DNA from: Chaetoceros tenuissimus
Taxonomy: Eukaryota > Bacillariophyta > Thalassiosirophyceae > Chaetocerotales > Chaetocerotaceae
Assembly: GCA_021927905.1 (NCBI GenBank)
Contig: BLLK01000045.1
Span: 1,860,001-1,924,000, forward strand
Length of the DNA: 64,000 bases
Direction: 5' to 3'
Part shown: positions 8,532 to 17,387 of the stretch, piece by piece
Numbering within the stretch: the first letter of the stretch is position 1
Layout: the number at the start of each line of letters is the position of its first letter
Notes under the pieces: generated by a model
The model's input: only the letters and a program-made list of their open reading frames with translations
Databases searched by the model: none
What the model was told of the DNA's origin: nothing
Position numbers and translations under genes: made by a program

Positions 8532-9365
8532 ATGAAGATTCTTTACTACACAATTTTGTCTGGGTTCATTGCAGGATCTTCTGCTTTTGCTCCAATTTCA
8601 ACAAATGTCCAATTGAAATCATCGACATCTTTCTCGCTTCAGGCAAAGAATCAAGTCAATAATGACTTGGAATCTTCTCCTTTGAAAGCTTTTGATTTCC
8701 CAGAGTCCAACTTTGATGAAAATACCTTCAATTTGAAGTCATTGGCTCCATTGGCAGTTGCATCAGTTGCACTCGCTCCATTATCGGCAGAAGCTGCAAC
8801 TGGAACAAATCAAGTTGCTTCAGCTTTTGTTGCATATGGGCATTACCTTTCACTTTTTGTAATGGTTGGATCTCTCATGTTTGAAAGACTTACAATTGAA
8901 CCAAATATGTCAAAAGATACAGAAAAGACTCTTGTATTTGCTGATGCTATCTATGGTGCATCTGCTGTAGCACTTTTGGTTTCAGGATACTTTAGAGCTG
9001 TAGAGTATGGTAAGGGTTGGTTCTATTATTCCCATGAATCTTTATTCTGGGTCAAGATGATTTTTTTCTGTATTCTTGGATCTGCTTCCCTTTTTCCAAC
9101 CATCACATCTATCAAGAGATTTGTCGCTGCGCAGGGAGATTCATGGGAACCAATGTCAGACAAACTTGCTTCAAGAATGAAGTCTGTAATTAATGCTGAA
9201 TTGGTTATGATGGGATCTATCCCTTTGAGTGCAACACTTATGAGTAGAGGTGTGGGATATACTGAGGCTATTCCTGTAGAAATCATTGGGCCAGTTTTAA
9301 CTGCCCTTACAGCTGTTGGGCTTGGAATCAAGTATGCGAAAGAAGCAATCACCTGGGAAGAGTAA
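8532..9365 (+). CDS. plastid-targeted DUF2214-like membrane protein
   Basis: A 277-residue intronless protein. Residues 1-20 are a signal peptide ending GSSAFAP, the classic diatom ASAFAP plastid motif, followed by a Ser/Thr/Lys transit region. A second hydrophobic Ala-rich segment (PLAVASVALAPLSAEAA, about residues 71-88) could be a thylakoid signal or a further helix. The mature part has about four transmembrane helices: AYGHYLSLFVMVGSLMFERL, a helix near ASAVALLVSGYFRA, MIFFCILGSASLFP and a C-terminal GPVLTALTAVGLG. This pattern matches the cyanobacterial DUF2214 family of unknown function. Plastid membrane location is well supported by the presequence. A broken partial copy lies 0.6 kb upstream. 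Confidence 0.75.
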   Translation: MKILYYTILSGFIAGSSAFAPISTNVQLKSSTSFSLQAKNQVNNDLESSPLKAFDFPESNFDENTFNLKSLAPLAVASVALAPLSAEAATGTNQVASAFVAYGHYLSLFVMVGSLMFERLTIEPNMSKDTEKTLVFADAIYGASAVALLVSGYFRAVEYGKGWFYYSHESLFWVKMIFFCILGSASLFPTITSIKRFVAAQGDSWEPMSDKLASRMKSVINAELVMMGSIPLSATLMSRGVGYTEAIPVEIIGPVLTALTAVGLGIKYAKEAITWEE

Positions 9366-9442
9366 ATTGATTGGTGCAAAGGAAACATGCTATGGTAATA
9401 TTACGTCATGCTAACTTAATGTTTTATTCTAAAATATACGAA

Positions 9443-9541
9443 ATGATACATCTCAGGGCAAATATTTGTCACAATTGTGCTTCAATAAATTGAGGAAACA
9501 TCAATTGATCATTCATACGAGCTAGGACTGAGATGTCTCAT
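9443..9541 (-). promoter_or_regulatory. candidate SECIS element in the 3' UTR of the DsbA-like gene
   Basis: Read on the minus strand, a 14-nt arm (9541-9528) pairs at 13 of 14 positions with 9456-9443. Inside, GTAT/ATAT forms a short stem, then ATGA (9512-9509) faces TGAC (9471-9468), giving the U.U, A.G and G.A non-canonical pairs of the SECIS quartet. Above it CAATTG pairs with CAATTG (9507-9502 with 9477-9472); after a bulged A, TGTTTC pairs with GAAGCA (9500-9495 with 9483-9478, one G.U). The 11-nt apical loop CTCAATTTATT holds the expected AA. It starts 28 nt past the stop codon. The distance from ATGA to AA (17 nt) is longer than usual. Folded by eye. Confidence 0.7.
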
Positions 9542-9568
9542 CCCCAATTTAATAAATTGTAAAAAGTC

Positions 9569-10366
9569 TTATTCATTCATCAACTCCTCAAGTTCGGATG
9601 CTATAAATTCAGGAGGATATGCTCCACTGAAAGTAATTGGCTTTGTTTTCTTTGCGCTTTCTCCATCGGTCTTCTCTATTATAAAGAAAGGCACACCGCT
9701 AATTCCTTGATGCTTGTGATATGAATCTTTTTCAAGGACATGTTTCAACATTTCATCGTCTTGCGCAGCCATTAATGCCTTTGAAGCCTCTTCAGAATCT
9801 TCTCCAAAAACATTTCTAACAATTAGGGTTAGGGTATCCACACTGTTTGGACTGAGTCCTTGTTCGAAATAATTCTCAAATAGGGAAGTCATGATACTAT
9901 TCGCCTCTTCAGAATCTTCACCTTTGGTCAGCTTCACATGTTCCATAAGTGCGTGCGCGCGTCTAGCTGGAAATATCTTACGATCCTTCTTGAAAGTGAT
10001 TCCGACCTTTGCAGCTGTTTCGTCCAATTGAGACTTGGCACCTAGAAATCTTTTGGCTGCGGCTGCTCCATACTTTTTTGTTATATATTCTTCGAACTCA
10101 ACTCCACCATCTTCCATATTTGGGTTTAGAAGAAAAGGCTCCCACACAAGCCTATAGTCTACACCCGAATCTTTGCCGGCTTTTTCAAGGTTGCGTAGAC
10201 CGATAAAACAGTAGGGTCACACAACATCCGAAACTATGGTAACCTTTATTGGTGGTGTGTTCTTGCTTGTTGTTGTACTCATGTTGGAAAGATTATTTAC
10301 CCAAAGTTGACTTCTTCGAAATGAATTCCGACTGTCTGCCAATAGCAATGTATGGAGTATTTTCAT
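9569..10366 (-). CDS. DsbA/FrnE-family selenoprotein (UxxC redox motif)
   Basis: The reading frame is continuous from 10366 to 9569 except for one TGA at 10217-10219. Around it the protein reads IKVTIVSDVV, then TGA, then PYCFIGLRNLEKAG, and later WEPFLLNPNM. In FrnE-like DsbA thioredoxin-fold proteins this place is SDxxCPWC, so the TGA replaces the first active-site Cys, giving U-P-Y-C. The rest is the usual all-helical insertion and closing strand with a cis-Pro site (GISGVPFFII). A SECIS-like hairpin lies 28 nt after the stop. Counting selenocysteine, the product has 265 residues from the Met at 10366; starts at 10414 or 10282 are also possible. The Arg/Ser-rich N-terminus looks mitochondrial. 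Role: thiol-disulfide oxidoreductase or isomerase, partner unknown. DsbA-type selenoproteins are known from some algae. Confidence 0.85.
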
Positions 10367-10678
10367 ACGGTTGCGTTCTTGTGTAAGGTACCTGATTTCC
10401 TTTATTTGTTGCAATGAAATGAAAACTGGAGACTGGAGTGAGTCCGTCTTATTTCCAACATTCTTCTACGTACGTACTTTGTAGATGGTATGAGGTATGA
10501 AGCATGTACACTAAACATGGGTAAGAGGGGTTCTAAAAGAGCTCCTAACCAAATACCAAAAAATATGAGATTGTGGTGATGTGTAATGTGAAATGTAAGC
10601 TCGTATTGATGAGCAGATTATCAAAGTTGAGACTCTTTAGTGCATCTAATACTAGGAAATTGATAGGTAAATTTAGAA

Positions 10679-11412
10679 ATGGCAAAGCAAAAGAGACAGA
10701 AGAAAGATAAAGCAGAAGGCGCAGTTAGTGCAGATGCTAAGAAGTCCAATATCGAAGATGAGTTGGAAAAAGCCTTGAAATCTGCAGCCATTGTGAAAGT
10801 TCGAACTGAAGAGGTGCATAGAAATTGGAAGGACCATCTATTTCGGATGGCGTTAGGTATGTTCCTTTTGATTTTGCAACAGTTTATGCGTCGTATAACG
10901 CTCACATTTTTCCAGGAACAATTGTATTATCTACTCATCAGTATATGCAGCCAGTTAGAGAATGTATTATGGACATCAAAAACATCGAGAGAGCAATTGA
11001 ACCATTGACTTCTGCAAAACTCTTATTTAGTAACGGATTGATGGAATTGGTGAATTTGATTATTGCAGGCTTTTTATTTGTGTTCACATCAAAGAAGCCA
11101 GAGGGGGATTTCTTTAACAAAAAAGAATACATAGTAGCTGCTGCATTGGTACCTCTATGTCTAGGATTGTATTATAACACAGAAAAATGTGGATGTATAA
11201 TTGATTCCAATGGAGATATTGTTATTCGTGAAGAAACAGATGAAAGTGATGTTGCCGAACGTCAGTTTCCAGTTGCAGTAGTTTATCATTTGATCTTGAC
11301 AGGATGTTTGTGGTTCATGCAAAAAGGAATGGATCAAGTGACTAGGAATTTGGAAGTAGTTACAACATTGCAAAAGCAATTGCTGGATAAAGATTCACGA
11401 AAAAAGAAGTGA
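10679..11412 (+). CDS. hypothetical multi-pass membrane protein
   Basis: Two exons, 10679-10856 and 10916-11412, with a 59-bp intron (GTATGT...TTCCAG); total 224 residues. The junction G|GA keeps the frame in RMALGTIVLST. The N-terminus is a Lys-rich charged stretch with a short amphipathic helix (IEDELEKALKSAA). Hydrophobic segments are LMELVNLIIAGFLFVF, YIVAAALVPLCLGLYY and FPVAVVYHLILTGCLWF, and the C-terminus is basic (KDSRKKK). No family recognised. Organelle unknown; a basic cytosolic tail would fit the endoplasmic reticulum, but this is weak. Confidence 0.65.
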
Positions 11413-11549
11413 TTCATATATTAAAAATATTTACTTGCGACTGAATGTCTCTTTTGAGTAATACTTTTTTAATAGATTCACTCGCATAGAATCTATCTCG
11501 ATTGTTTACTAAATATCATTCTTGATTGCCGATAAGTTTAAAAATATAT

Positions 11550-12800
11550 TTATCCTCTGACGGAAACTCCTACGTGGTTCTTGCAAACGTAGTCAAAGTT
11601 TTCGTTCACCTTATCCCAGTTCACTACATTCCACCAGTTGGAGACGTATTCTGGGCGTCTGTTTTGATACTTGAGGTAGTATGCATGCTCCCAGACATCA
11701 AGTCCGAGAATTGGGAGATAGATGTCATCACAAACTCCCTTCATCAATGGATTATCCTGGTTTGGAGTTCCAAGAATCTTGAGCTCATCTCCAGCCTTGT
11801 TCACTGCAAGCCAAACCCATCCTGATCCAAATACTGCTCCAGGTGCAGCCTGTGCTTCAAACTTTGCCTTCATCTCATCGAAAGATCCAAAGGACTTGTC
11901 AATCATAGCAGAAAGTTCTGCAGATGGCTTGGTCTTGGATGCTTGGTCATGTGGTGCAAGCTCATCCCAAAAGAATGCTGAAAAGTAAATTAGTAAATAT
12001 TGATATCGTTAATTGAGAACAAGGACAAATAATAATAGTGTGAGACGTACCGTGGTTGTAATGTCCTCCTCCAGAGTTTCTCACTGGGGTAGCTTCGAGA
12101 GCATCAGCCATAAGGTCAAGAATAGGAACCTCCTCCTTTCCTTCGGTTGCCTTGTTGATGTTGGTAACATCTGTGTTGAAAATATGAGAAATATGAGTTG
12201 TCTCCAAATCCATTTGTTCACTGAAAAAATGATTACGTCAATACTTACAAGTTCCATGATGCTTATCGTGGTGGATCTTCATGGTTGGAGCATCAATGTA
12301 TGGTTCAAGAGCATCGAATGGGTAAAGAAGGTCTGGTACAGAATATGCGTTGGATACAGCAGGCGCAGCAACTCCAGCAGCGATAGCAGCACCAGTCTTG
12401 AGGATATTACGACGACTGGAGGATCCAGTGTCTATTCACATTATTATTGGATTCACATTATTATTGGTCAAAAGAAAAATGTTGACATAAAGTGGTTAGA
12501 AGAATTGATTTCTGCAATTGAATTCACATTTCCAAAATATGCACAAGTTAAATCGCAAGGTAAAAAAAACTTTCGTGGAGCTTTCCTTTCGAAGCCAAAG
12601 TGTTCAAAATCATATGATATGAATTGACATGAAGACATCAATATCCTCCAATCCAGAGATAGAATGAGAATTTTTGGACTCATTCTTATTATTCGCACTT
12701 TTCAACAATCAGAAATCAAGAACTCACCAGCCTTCATAGACATGGAGAAAGCATCAGTAGATGCTGCGAGGAGTGCAGAGATGGTAATAGCGAGCTTCAT
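11550..12800 (-). CDS. manganese superoxide dismutase, predicted thylakoid lumen
   Basis: Four exons: 12728-12800, 12249-12431, 12051-12170 and 11550-11977; 267 residues. Introns are 296, 78 and 73 bp, all GT-AG. Catalytic domain: [34 protein letters not shown] and [20 protein letters not shown] give the metal ligands His, His, Asp and His. A Gly precedes HYNH instead of the Gln of FeSOD, and NQDNPL carries the Gln typical of MnSOD, so the Mn form is favoured. Targeting is three-part: an N-terminal signal ending STDAFS, then [11 protein letters not shown] with a twin arginine, a hydrophobic AAIAAGVAA core and APAVSNA as a cleavage site. This predicts Tat export into the thylakoid lumen. It converts superoxide to peroxide. 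A plastid MnSOD is known in diatoms. Confidence 0.88.
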
Positions 12801-13081
12801 GGTAACAATATGTTAAAACTATGTAGAATTTCATAGATCTTTCCTTTGGATCTATTCTTCTAAACACATCACATCACGTCATAAAGATATCCATTATCCC
12901 TCCTGGGTAGGGGGAACAGATTCCAATCGTGTTTTTGGCTAATTTCATGTGTATAATTCATTTTGGCCGTTTTTCTCGATCAACCGTTTTTGCAAGGGTT
13001 TCCAACTTCATTAATTAATTGTAATTGCACTGTTTACATTTTCCTGAATCAGATGTATACTTATTGAGATAGTGTTTCATC
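12801..13081. promoter_or_regulatory. divergent promoter region with one CRE half-site
   Basis: A 281-bp spacer between the MnSOD gene and the next plus-strand gene. ACGTCA at 12875-12880 lies about 75 bp upstream of the MnSOD start. Such half-sites act in CO2/cAMP-responsive promoters of the diatom Phaeodactylum, but a 6-mer is expected by chance many times in 64 kb, so function here is unproven. Confidence 0.3.
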
Positions 13082-13699
13082 ATGCAAAGCATCAACTTCA
13101 GTAATCGATCAATCCTCGGAACGTCACCATCAAATGAGAGGTCAAAAGGTCATCCATACCATACCATCATAAATGAGAAATCTGTTCTCATCACAGGTAA
13201 AAAAGGTTACAGAATATTCGCAAATGCAAACATTGAAGAGACAGGAACATATGATAAAGGAATGAAAGAATGGACTGTCAACATTTTATCTCGTGATCAT
13301 TCTTCATCGTGTCCTGTCAAGTCTTTGATAGATATGGAAGTAAGAGTTGGGGAAGATTACATGAAATCATTTCGAAAAGAAAGTGACTCTATCAAAATAT
13401 GCGTCTATAATCTTCCAACTCGACAAGATGAAAAGAGCTTCAGTTTAACCTTAGGCAACGATATGGTTATTTTAGGTAGAGTTTGTGGATGGCTACAAGA
13501 TGAGCAACGATCTCCAAGTGATGAATATGAAAATGATGATGAAGTGTTCACTGGTTCATTGGAAAGTTTGTTGCAACTTTTGAAACAAGGGACCATCAAT
13601 GATTTCCAACTGAAATTTGGATGTATTGTGTTAAAAGAAAGAATTTTCTCGAGTGACCAAAGTCTAGTAGACGACGACAACTGGGAATCTTTTGAGTGA
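13082..13699 (+). CDS. hypothetical protein, 205 residues
   Basis: A single-exon ORF with normal coding character. The N-terminus is Ser/Asn-rich without a signal peptide. The centre reads as alternating beta segments (SVLITGKKGYRIFANANI, EWTVNILSRDH, SIKICVYNLP, SFSLTLGNDMVILGRVCGW), and the C-terminus is acidic, ending DDDNWESFE. The two Cys residues near HSSSCPVK and GRVCGW do not form a metal motif. I recognise no family. A run of 20-bp repeats begins one base after the stop codon. Confidence 0.55.
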   Translation: MQSINFSNRSILGTSPSNERSKGHPYHTIINEKSVLITGKKGYRIFANANIEETGTYDKGMKEWTVNILSRDHSSSCPVKSLIDMEVRVGEDYMKSFRKESDSIKICVYNLPTRQDEKSFSLTLGNDMVILGRVCGWLQDEQRSPSDEYENDDEVFTGSLESLLQLLKQGTINDFQLKFGCIVLKERIFSSDQSLVDDDNWESFE

Positions 13700-13700
13700 A

Positions 13701-13780
13701 CGTCATTGGATAGGCGTCAATGTCATTGGATAGGCGTCAATGTCATTGGATAGGCGTCAATGTCATTGGATACGGTCAAC
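13701..13780. repeat. 20-bp tandem repeat, four units
   Basis: Three copies of TGTCATTGGATAGGCGTCAA (first base variable) and one diverged fourth copy, starting directly after the stop of the preceding gene, so transcribed in its 3' UTR. Each unit holds CATTGG, the complement of a CCAAT box, and GCGTCAA. Confidence 0.9.
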
Positions 13781-14109
13781 GTCATGTGACATGTATTTTG
13801 TCACGGGCAATTTGTGGGGCGAACATGGAACCAAACTCGAAATAATGTTCAAAATGTATATATTTCCAACTTTGTGTCTATTCACTATTTTGATAGAAAA
13901 TGATGATGGAACATACGAGTAAGCTAAAAGCCAATTTGTGTACAATATACACTTTTCCTAGTGATTCTTTCTATTGAAATGCATGGTTCCATTCATCCTG
14001 ATCAGTCACCAGTCAATTGCCTTTATTCAAATGTTTGCCAGTAGCGTCTACAGTTGATATAAGTGGTTTGACTTGAGTGCTAGTGTTGGTGAGCTCAATA
14101 GTCTGAGAT
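13781..14109. other. convergent intergenic, nothing recognised
   Basis: AT-rich spacer between convergent genes. A 60-codon ORF exists on each strand, but neither has coding character. Confidence 0.4.
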
Positions 14110-15075
14110 CTATGACTGCCAAAAGTTCTCGTCTGTATCCTTCAGAAAAGATTTCGTTGATTGGTTCAAACACCATGATATAGACTGTTCCAACCAGCTT
14201 GAGTTCCTATTAGTATTGCTATCCTCATTTTCAACAATAGGAACAACAGGTTTCCGTTTCCATCTAACTCCCATGTTGAAAGCAATACGAATAGGATGAC
14301 CTTTTGACGCTTGGCCTGCTGAATGGACAAGAAATGGATGCATTAAGAGTATATCTCCAATGCCACATGGTGCTATTTCCTTGATCAACTCATCTGGCCA
14401 AAAACGGGCGATATGGCTCAAGTTCTGAGTTTGATTTTTGGGAATTCCATTGCCTTCCCGTTGCAATTGTTGTGCGAAATATATATGACTCTTTTCTAAA
14501 ACAATTGTATTTCCTCCACCTTCTTGTACTGATCTGATCATTGGTAGAATAATTATAGATTGTTCTGGTGAATCAACAAAGTGTGGCGAAAAGTGTCCAC
14601 CGTCAACATGATACGTAGATAACTCTTTCTTTTCCTTGATAGAATCAATAGGTAGCCGGACATGTATCCATCCGATATTGGTATGAAGCCATTGCCAATT
14701 TCGATCGAGATCTTTGTTTCCATCACTTATATTGTGTAATTGATCTAAAATTGGATGAAGCATTGATAAATCAATACAGTCTACATCATTTATTGGATCG
14801 CTACCATCAGGCTTGCGTATCATGACTCCAGGAAGGATTTCAGGGATATTTTTATTAAAATCTCCAGTAGCCATTGACTGCAACAGAGACGAAGTCCATG
14901 TAGTCTCATCTGATTCGTCTAACCCACCATATTCTAGTAGAGCTGGTAGTACGATTTCCTTGTCGAACTTTCGACATGTTTCTTTGTCGAGAACTCCTGA
15001 TACAAGGCAGTATCCTTTTTCCCTAAAATCTTGAAGCTGTTGGTCGCTAAGCTGCAAAAGTTCAGATTCAGTCAT
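14110..15075 (-). CDS. phytanoyl-CoA dioxygenase (PhyH) family protein
   Basis: A 321-residue single-exon protein; the ATG at 15075 is used. The N-terminal FREKGYCLVSGVLDKETC is the typical PhyH start (a strand, then acts on a helix after the pivot Gly). YHVDGGHFSPHF near residue 155 gives the HxD iron ligands, HPFLVHSAG near 247 the second His and HPIRIAFN the Arg that holds 2-oxoglutarate. Family members hydroxylate substrates from phytanoyl-CoA to small metabolites, so the substrate cannot be named. No peroxisomal or plastid signal is visible, and the C-terminus is not a PTS1. Confidence 0.78.
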   Translation of the reverse strand: MTESELLQLSDQQLQDFREKGYCLVSGVLDKETCRKFDKEIVLPALLEYGGLDESDETTWTSSLLQSMATGDFNKNIPEILPGVMIRKPDGSDPINDVDCIDLSMLHPILDQLHNISDGNKDLDRNWQWLHTNIGWIHVRLPIDSIKEKKELSTYHVDGGHFSPHFVDSPEQSIIILPMIRSVQEGGGNTIVLEKSHIYFAQQLQREGNGIPKNQTQNLSHIARFWPDELIKEIAPCGIGDILLMHPFLVHSAGQASKGHPIRIAFNMGVRWKRKPVVPIVENEDSNTNRNSSWLEQSISWCLNQSTKSFLKDTDENFWQS

Positions 15076-15473
15076 CACGCTGTCAAGTTGGAGATTTTGT
15101 GGAGTGTTGGAAGAGTGTTCATGATGTAGAAGAGTTGTACTGGGTACCGAGAACTGAGAGAGTTATTCTTTCTTTTTTACTATTGTTGGTGCACTGATGA
15201 GAATGGACTTTCACGTCTGTCGTCGTCGGAAGATTCATTCTACCAAAATTAGAATCTTTTCGTTTGACTCTCATGGATGAAGAATCATCCATTCACCATT
15301 CACCGTTCATGCAATCAAATACACTTCCATAAGAAGAACCTTTCAATTCACATATTCATTCACTGAAGTAACTTAATCATTGAGTATTAGTAAAAAACAT
15401 ATTCATTCACTGAATACAATCGGATACTTCAGCATTATTTCATATTCAGTGCTCTTTATATTACGGAACTAAC
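15076..15473. promoter_or_regulatory. divergent spacer with short repeats
   Basis: A 398-bp spacer between the PhyH gene and a tiny plus-strand ORF. The sequence ATATTCATTCACTGAA occurs twice (near 15351 and 15400), and ATTCACC/ATTCATT-like runs are frequent around 15280-15420. No named promoter element is evident. Confidence 0.35.
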
Positions 15474-15623
15474 ATGGTATTGTACGATTTACATCGAGTT
15501 TGGGACGACGTCCCTTTTTATGGCAAAGCTATAGCTGCGACGGCGGTGGGTCTTCACGTCCTCATCATATTTACTTGGGTGACGAAAATGAGAAGAGAAG
15601 TGCAGAAGCACAAGAATGATTAG
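15474..15623 (+). CDS. tiny single-pass membrane protein, 49 residues (candidate)
   Basis: An ATG-to-TAG ORF of 50 codons in a stretch clearly richer in GC than its flanks. It encodes MVLYDLHRVWDDVPFYGKA, then a hydrophobic helix (IAATAVGLHVLIIFTWV) and a basic end (TKMRREVQKHKND). The topology, with about 20 residues, one helix and a positive tail, is like accessory subunits of respiratory or import complexes, but I cannot name a family. It is too short for statistical support from sequence alone. Confidence 0.45.
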   Translation: MVLYDLHRVWDDVPFYGKAIAATAVGLHVLIIFTWVTKMRREVQKHKND

Positions 15624-15870
15624 AATAGATTACAGCTAGAAATTATGTGGAATAGAGAAAGGAGATGTATATTCAATATTATAAATGTCATCTGAGAAAG
15701 ATATTACTGGGATAAAATAGTTTGGAAAGTTAACCAATCAAATTTAGATGATTTTGAATGGGCGATGTAGCTTTTTAAGTTGAACTATGTTGTAATCAAA
15801 TTTGAATTTGAAACAAAAAGAGAAATTGTCAAGAATCATCGGACGAATAAAGACTCACTGAGAGATTTTT

Positions 15871-16821
15871 ATGGAGACAATGGGGGACAACGATGCTCCT
15901 TTCGAGAAAGCAACAGTGAATGGAACACCAATGTCTGTCATCTTTGATCAAGCTGTGAAGCTTCGTACAGCAAGAGATGCAGCACTACGATCAAACTTTG
16001 ATAAACTTCCAATCTTTCTCCAAAATTCGTGGATCTATAGAGAGCTTTCTGAGAAACGAGACCTTCCATTCGATTCAAGAATTGATCTTGCAAACAGTTT
16101 CAAACTGGAGGGCAATGAAAAAGTGAAGGAAGGACTCTTTAGTGAAGCTCTGACACTATATGAAAAGTCTTTTGCCCTCTTTAGATGGGTGGAAAATACC
16201 AATCCAAACTGGCGTAACGACACCATCAAAGACGAGTTTATGAAAGAGCACTCGTTTGGATCCAACAATCTAGATGAGATAAACCAAGTGAACCAATTAT
16301 TGCAAAATGTATGCAATAATATTGCCATCGTACGTTTAAAGCTCAAACAGTTCTCGCTTGCTATTTCCGCTTGTGATTATTCTTTACAAATTGATGAGGA
16401 ACCTTGTGTGAAATCCTTGTACTTGAGAGCTAAAGCAAGAACAACGCCAAAGTCTGCAGGACAGGCTGAAGAAAACCTAGCTCTGAAGGACTTGTCGTCT
16501 GCTATAGCTATTGAACCTAATAATAGAACTGTAAGAAGAGAGCTTGATAAGATACTCCGTCAGAAAAAAGTTGTAGAAGTGAAGAGGAAAAAAGTGTACT
16601 CGGGTTTCTTACAACAGCAAATCGAAGATCCAGGAAGTAGCTGTACTGAAGAAGAAAACTCTAACTCTTTGTCGAAATCTATTGGAAGAAGTTATTGGAA
16701 TAAAAAAGATGACAGCGCGGAGCAACATTTTTGGAAACCACCAGCACAATCAACATCCACATTCCTCGTCATAACTTGTGCTTTGGTTTTTATACTCGTG
16801 GTGATTCCATTCAAAATTTGA
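15871..16821 (+). CDS. tail-anchored TPR protein
   Basis: A 316-residue intronless protein. Residues about 72-230 hold tetratricopeptide-like helices: ANSFKLEGNEKVKEGLFSEA, then NIAIVRLKLKQFSLAISACD, then KSLYLRAKARTTPKSAGQAE followed by DLSSAIAIEPNN. The arrangement resembles FKBP- and AIP-type co-chaperones that bind Hsp90/Hsp70 tails, but no prolyl isomerase domain is present. A single C-terminal helix (STFLVITCALVFILVVIPF) followed by KI is a tail anchor, so the protein probably sits on the ER or mitochondrial outer membrane facing the cytosol. Chaperone binding is inference. Confidence 0.7.
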   Translation: METMGDNDAPFEKATVNGTPMSVIFDQAVKLRTARDAALRSNFDKLPIFLQNSWIYRELSEKRDLPFDSRIDLANSFKLEGNEKVKEGLFSEALTLYEKSFALFRWVENTNPNWRNDTIKDEFMKEHSFGSNNLDEINQVNQLLQNVCNNIAIVRLKLKQFSLAISACDYSLQIDEEPCVKSLYLRAKARTTPKSAGQAEENLALKDLSSAIAIEPNNRTVRRELDKILRQKKVVEVKRKKVYSGFLQQQIEDPGSSCTEEENSNSLSKSIGRSYWNKKDDSAEQHFWKPPAQSTSTFLVITCALVFILVVIPFKI

Positions 16822-16855
16822 AAAAAGGCTCTTCTATAATTACAAAAAGAGAGCA

Positions 16856-17005
16856 TTAATCTTCTAAAGATTCCAGAATTTGTTCATCTTCAATGAGGTT
16901 GCTATCTCGATCATCCACCTCTGTTGTTGGAGCATTTGCATTGACCTCGTTCCAGAAGGAAAGAAATAGAGTATCACTACGAAAATCAGTCAAAATTTTT
17001 GTCAT
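16856..17005 (-). CDS. tiny acidic ORF or last exon, 49 codons (candidate)
   Basis: Minus-strand ORF from ATG 17005 to TAA 16858. It reads MTKILTDFRSDTLFLSFW, then NEVNANAPTTEVDD, then an acidic end (IEDEQILESLED). The amphipathic start and acidic Leu-spaced end look coding, while the flanks do not. It may be a stand-alone micro-gene or the last exon of a gene whose other exons I could not find. It lies 35 bp from the convergent TPR gene. Confidence 0.3.
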   Translation of the reverse strand: MTKILTDFRSDTLFLSFWNEVNANAPTTEVDDRDSNLIEDEQILESLED

Positions 17006-17387
17006 TTTATAAGGAATTTTAACAAAGTATGTACACCTAAATAATTATGAAAATCATGTAAACATATGTGCCGAAATACATGTAAACATACATGTCGAAA
17101 TAGGTCGCGGCACCGAAGGCCCAAGACTTGTTTCTGCTTTCGACCCATTCCCCTACCCTCCAGCAAAAGGTTATATGTTATGCCTCACTTAGAGCTATAG
17201 TAGATTTGAAACCCAGCCATATCCGCAACATTCAGACTAAGACACTAGTAACCTGTGAAAGTAGACCTAATGATGAACAAATCTAAACTTTAAATAAAAT
17301 AACTATATACAAATCTAGATTATAATATACAAATCTAATAGTACAATATCCCTTTGAGACTTGATACCTCTCAAAAATACCAAGTAC
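17006..17387. other. intergenic with a 24-bp tandem repeat
   Basis: Two 24-bp copies of CATGTAAACATA plus TGCCGAAATA or TGTCGAAATA lie at 17055-17078 and 17079-17102, followed by a GC-richer patch to about 17160. The rest is the 3' flank of the formin gene. No ORF. Confidence 0.5.

Noticed and set aside
10217-10219. TGA in the DsbA-like gene read as a disabling stop or assembly error
   Set aside because: Conservation continues perfectly on both sides, the TGA stands at the active-site Cys position, and a SECIS-like fold follows the stop codon. An intron hiding it has no suitable borders.
12875-12880. ACGTCA half-sites across the window as a CO2-response regulon
   Set aside because: A given 6-mer and its complement are expected about thirty times in 64 kb; only the full palindrome in the GAPDH promoter was kept as a finding.
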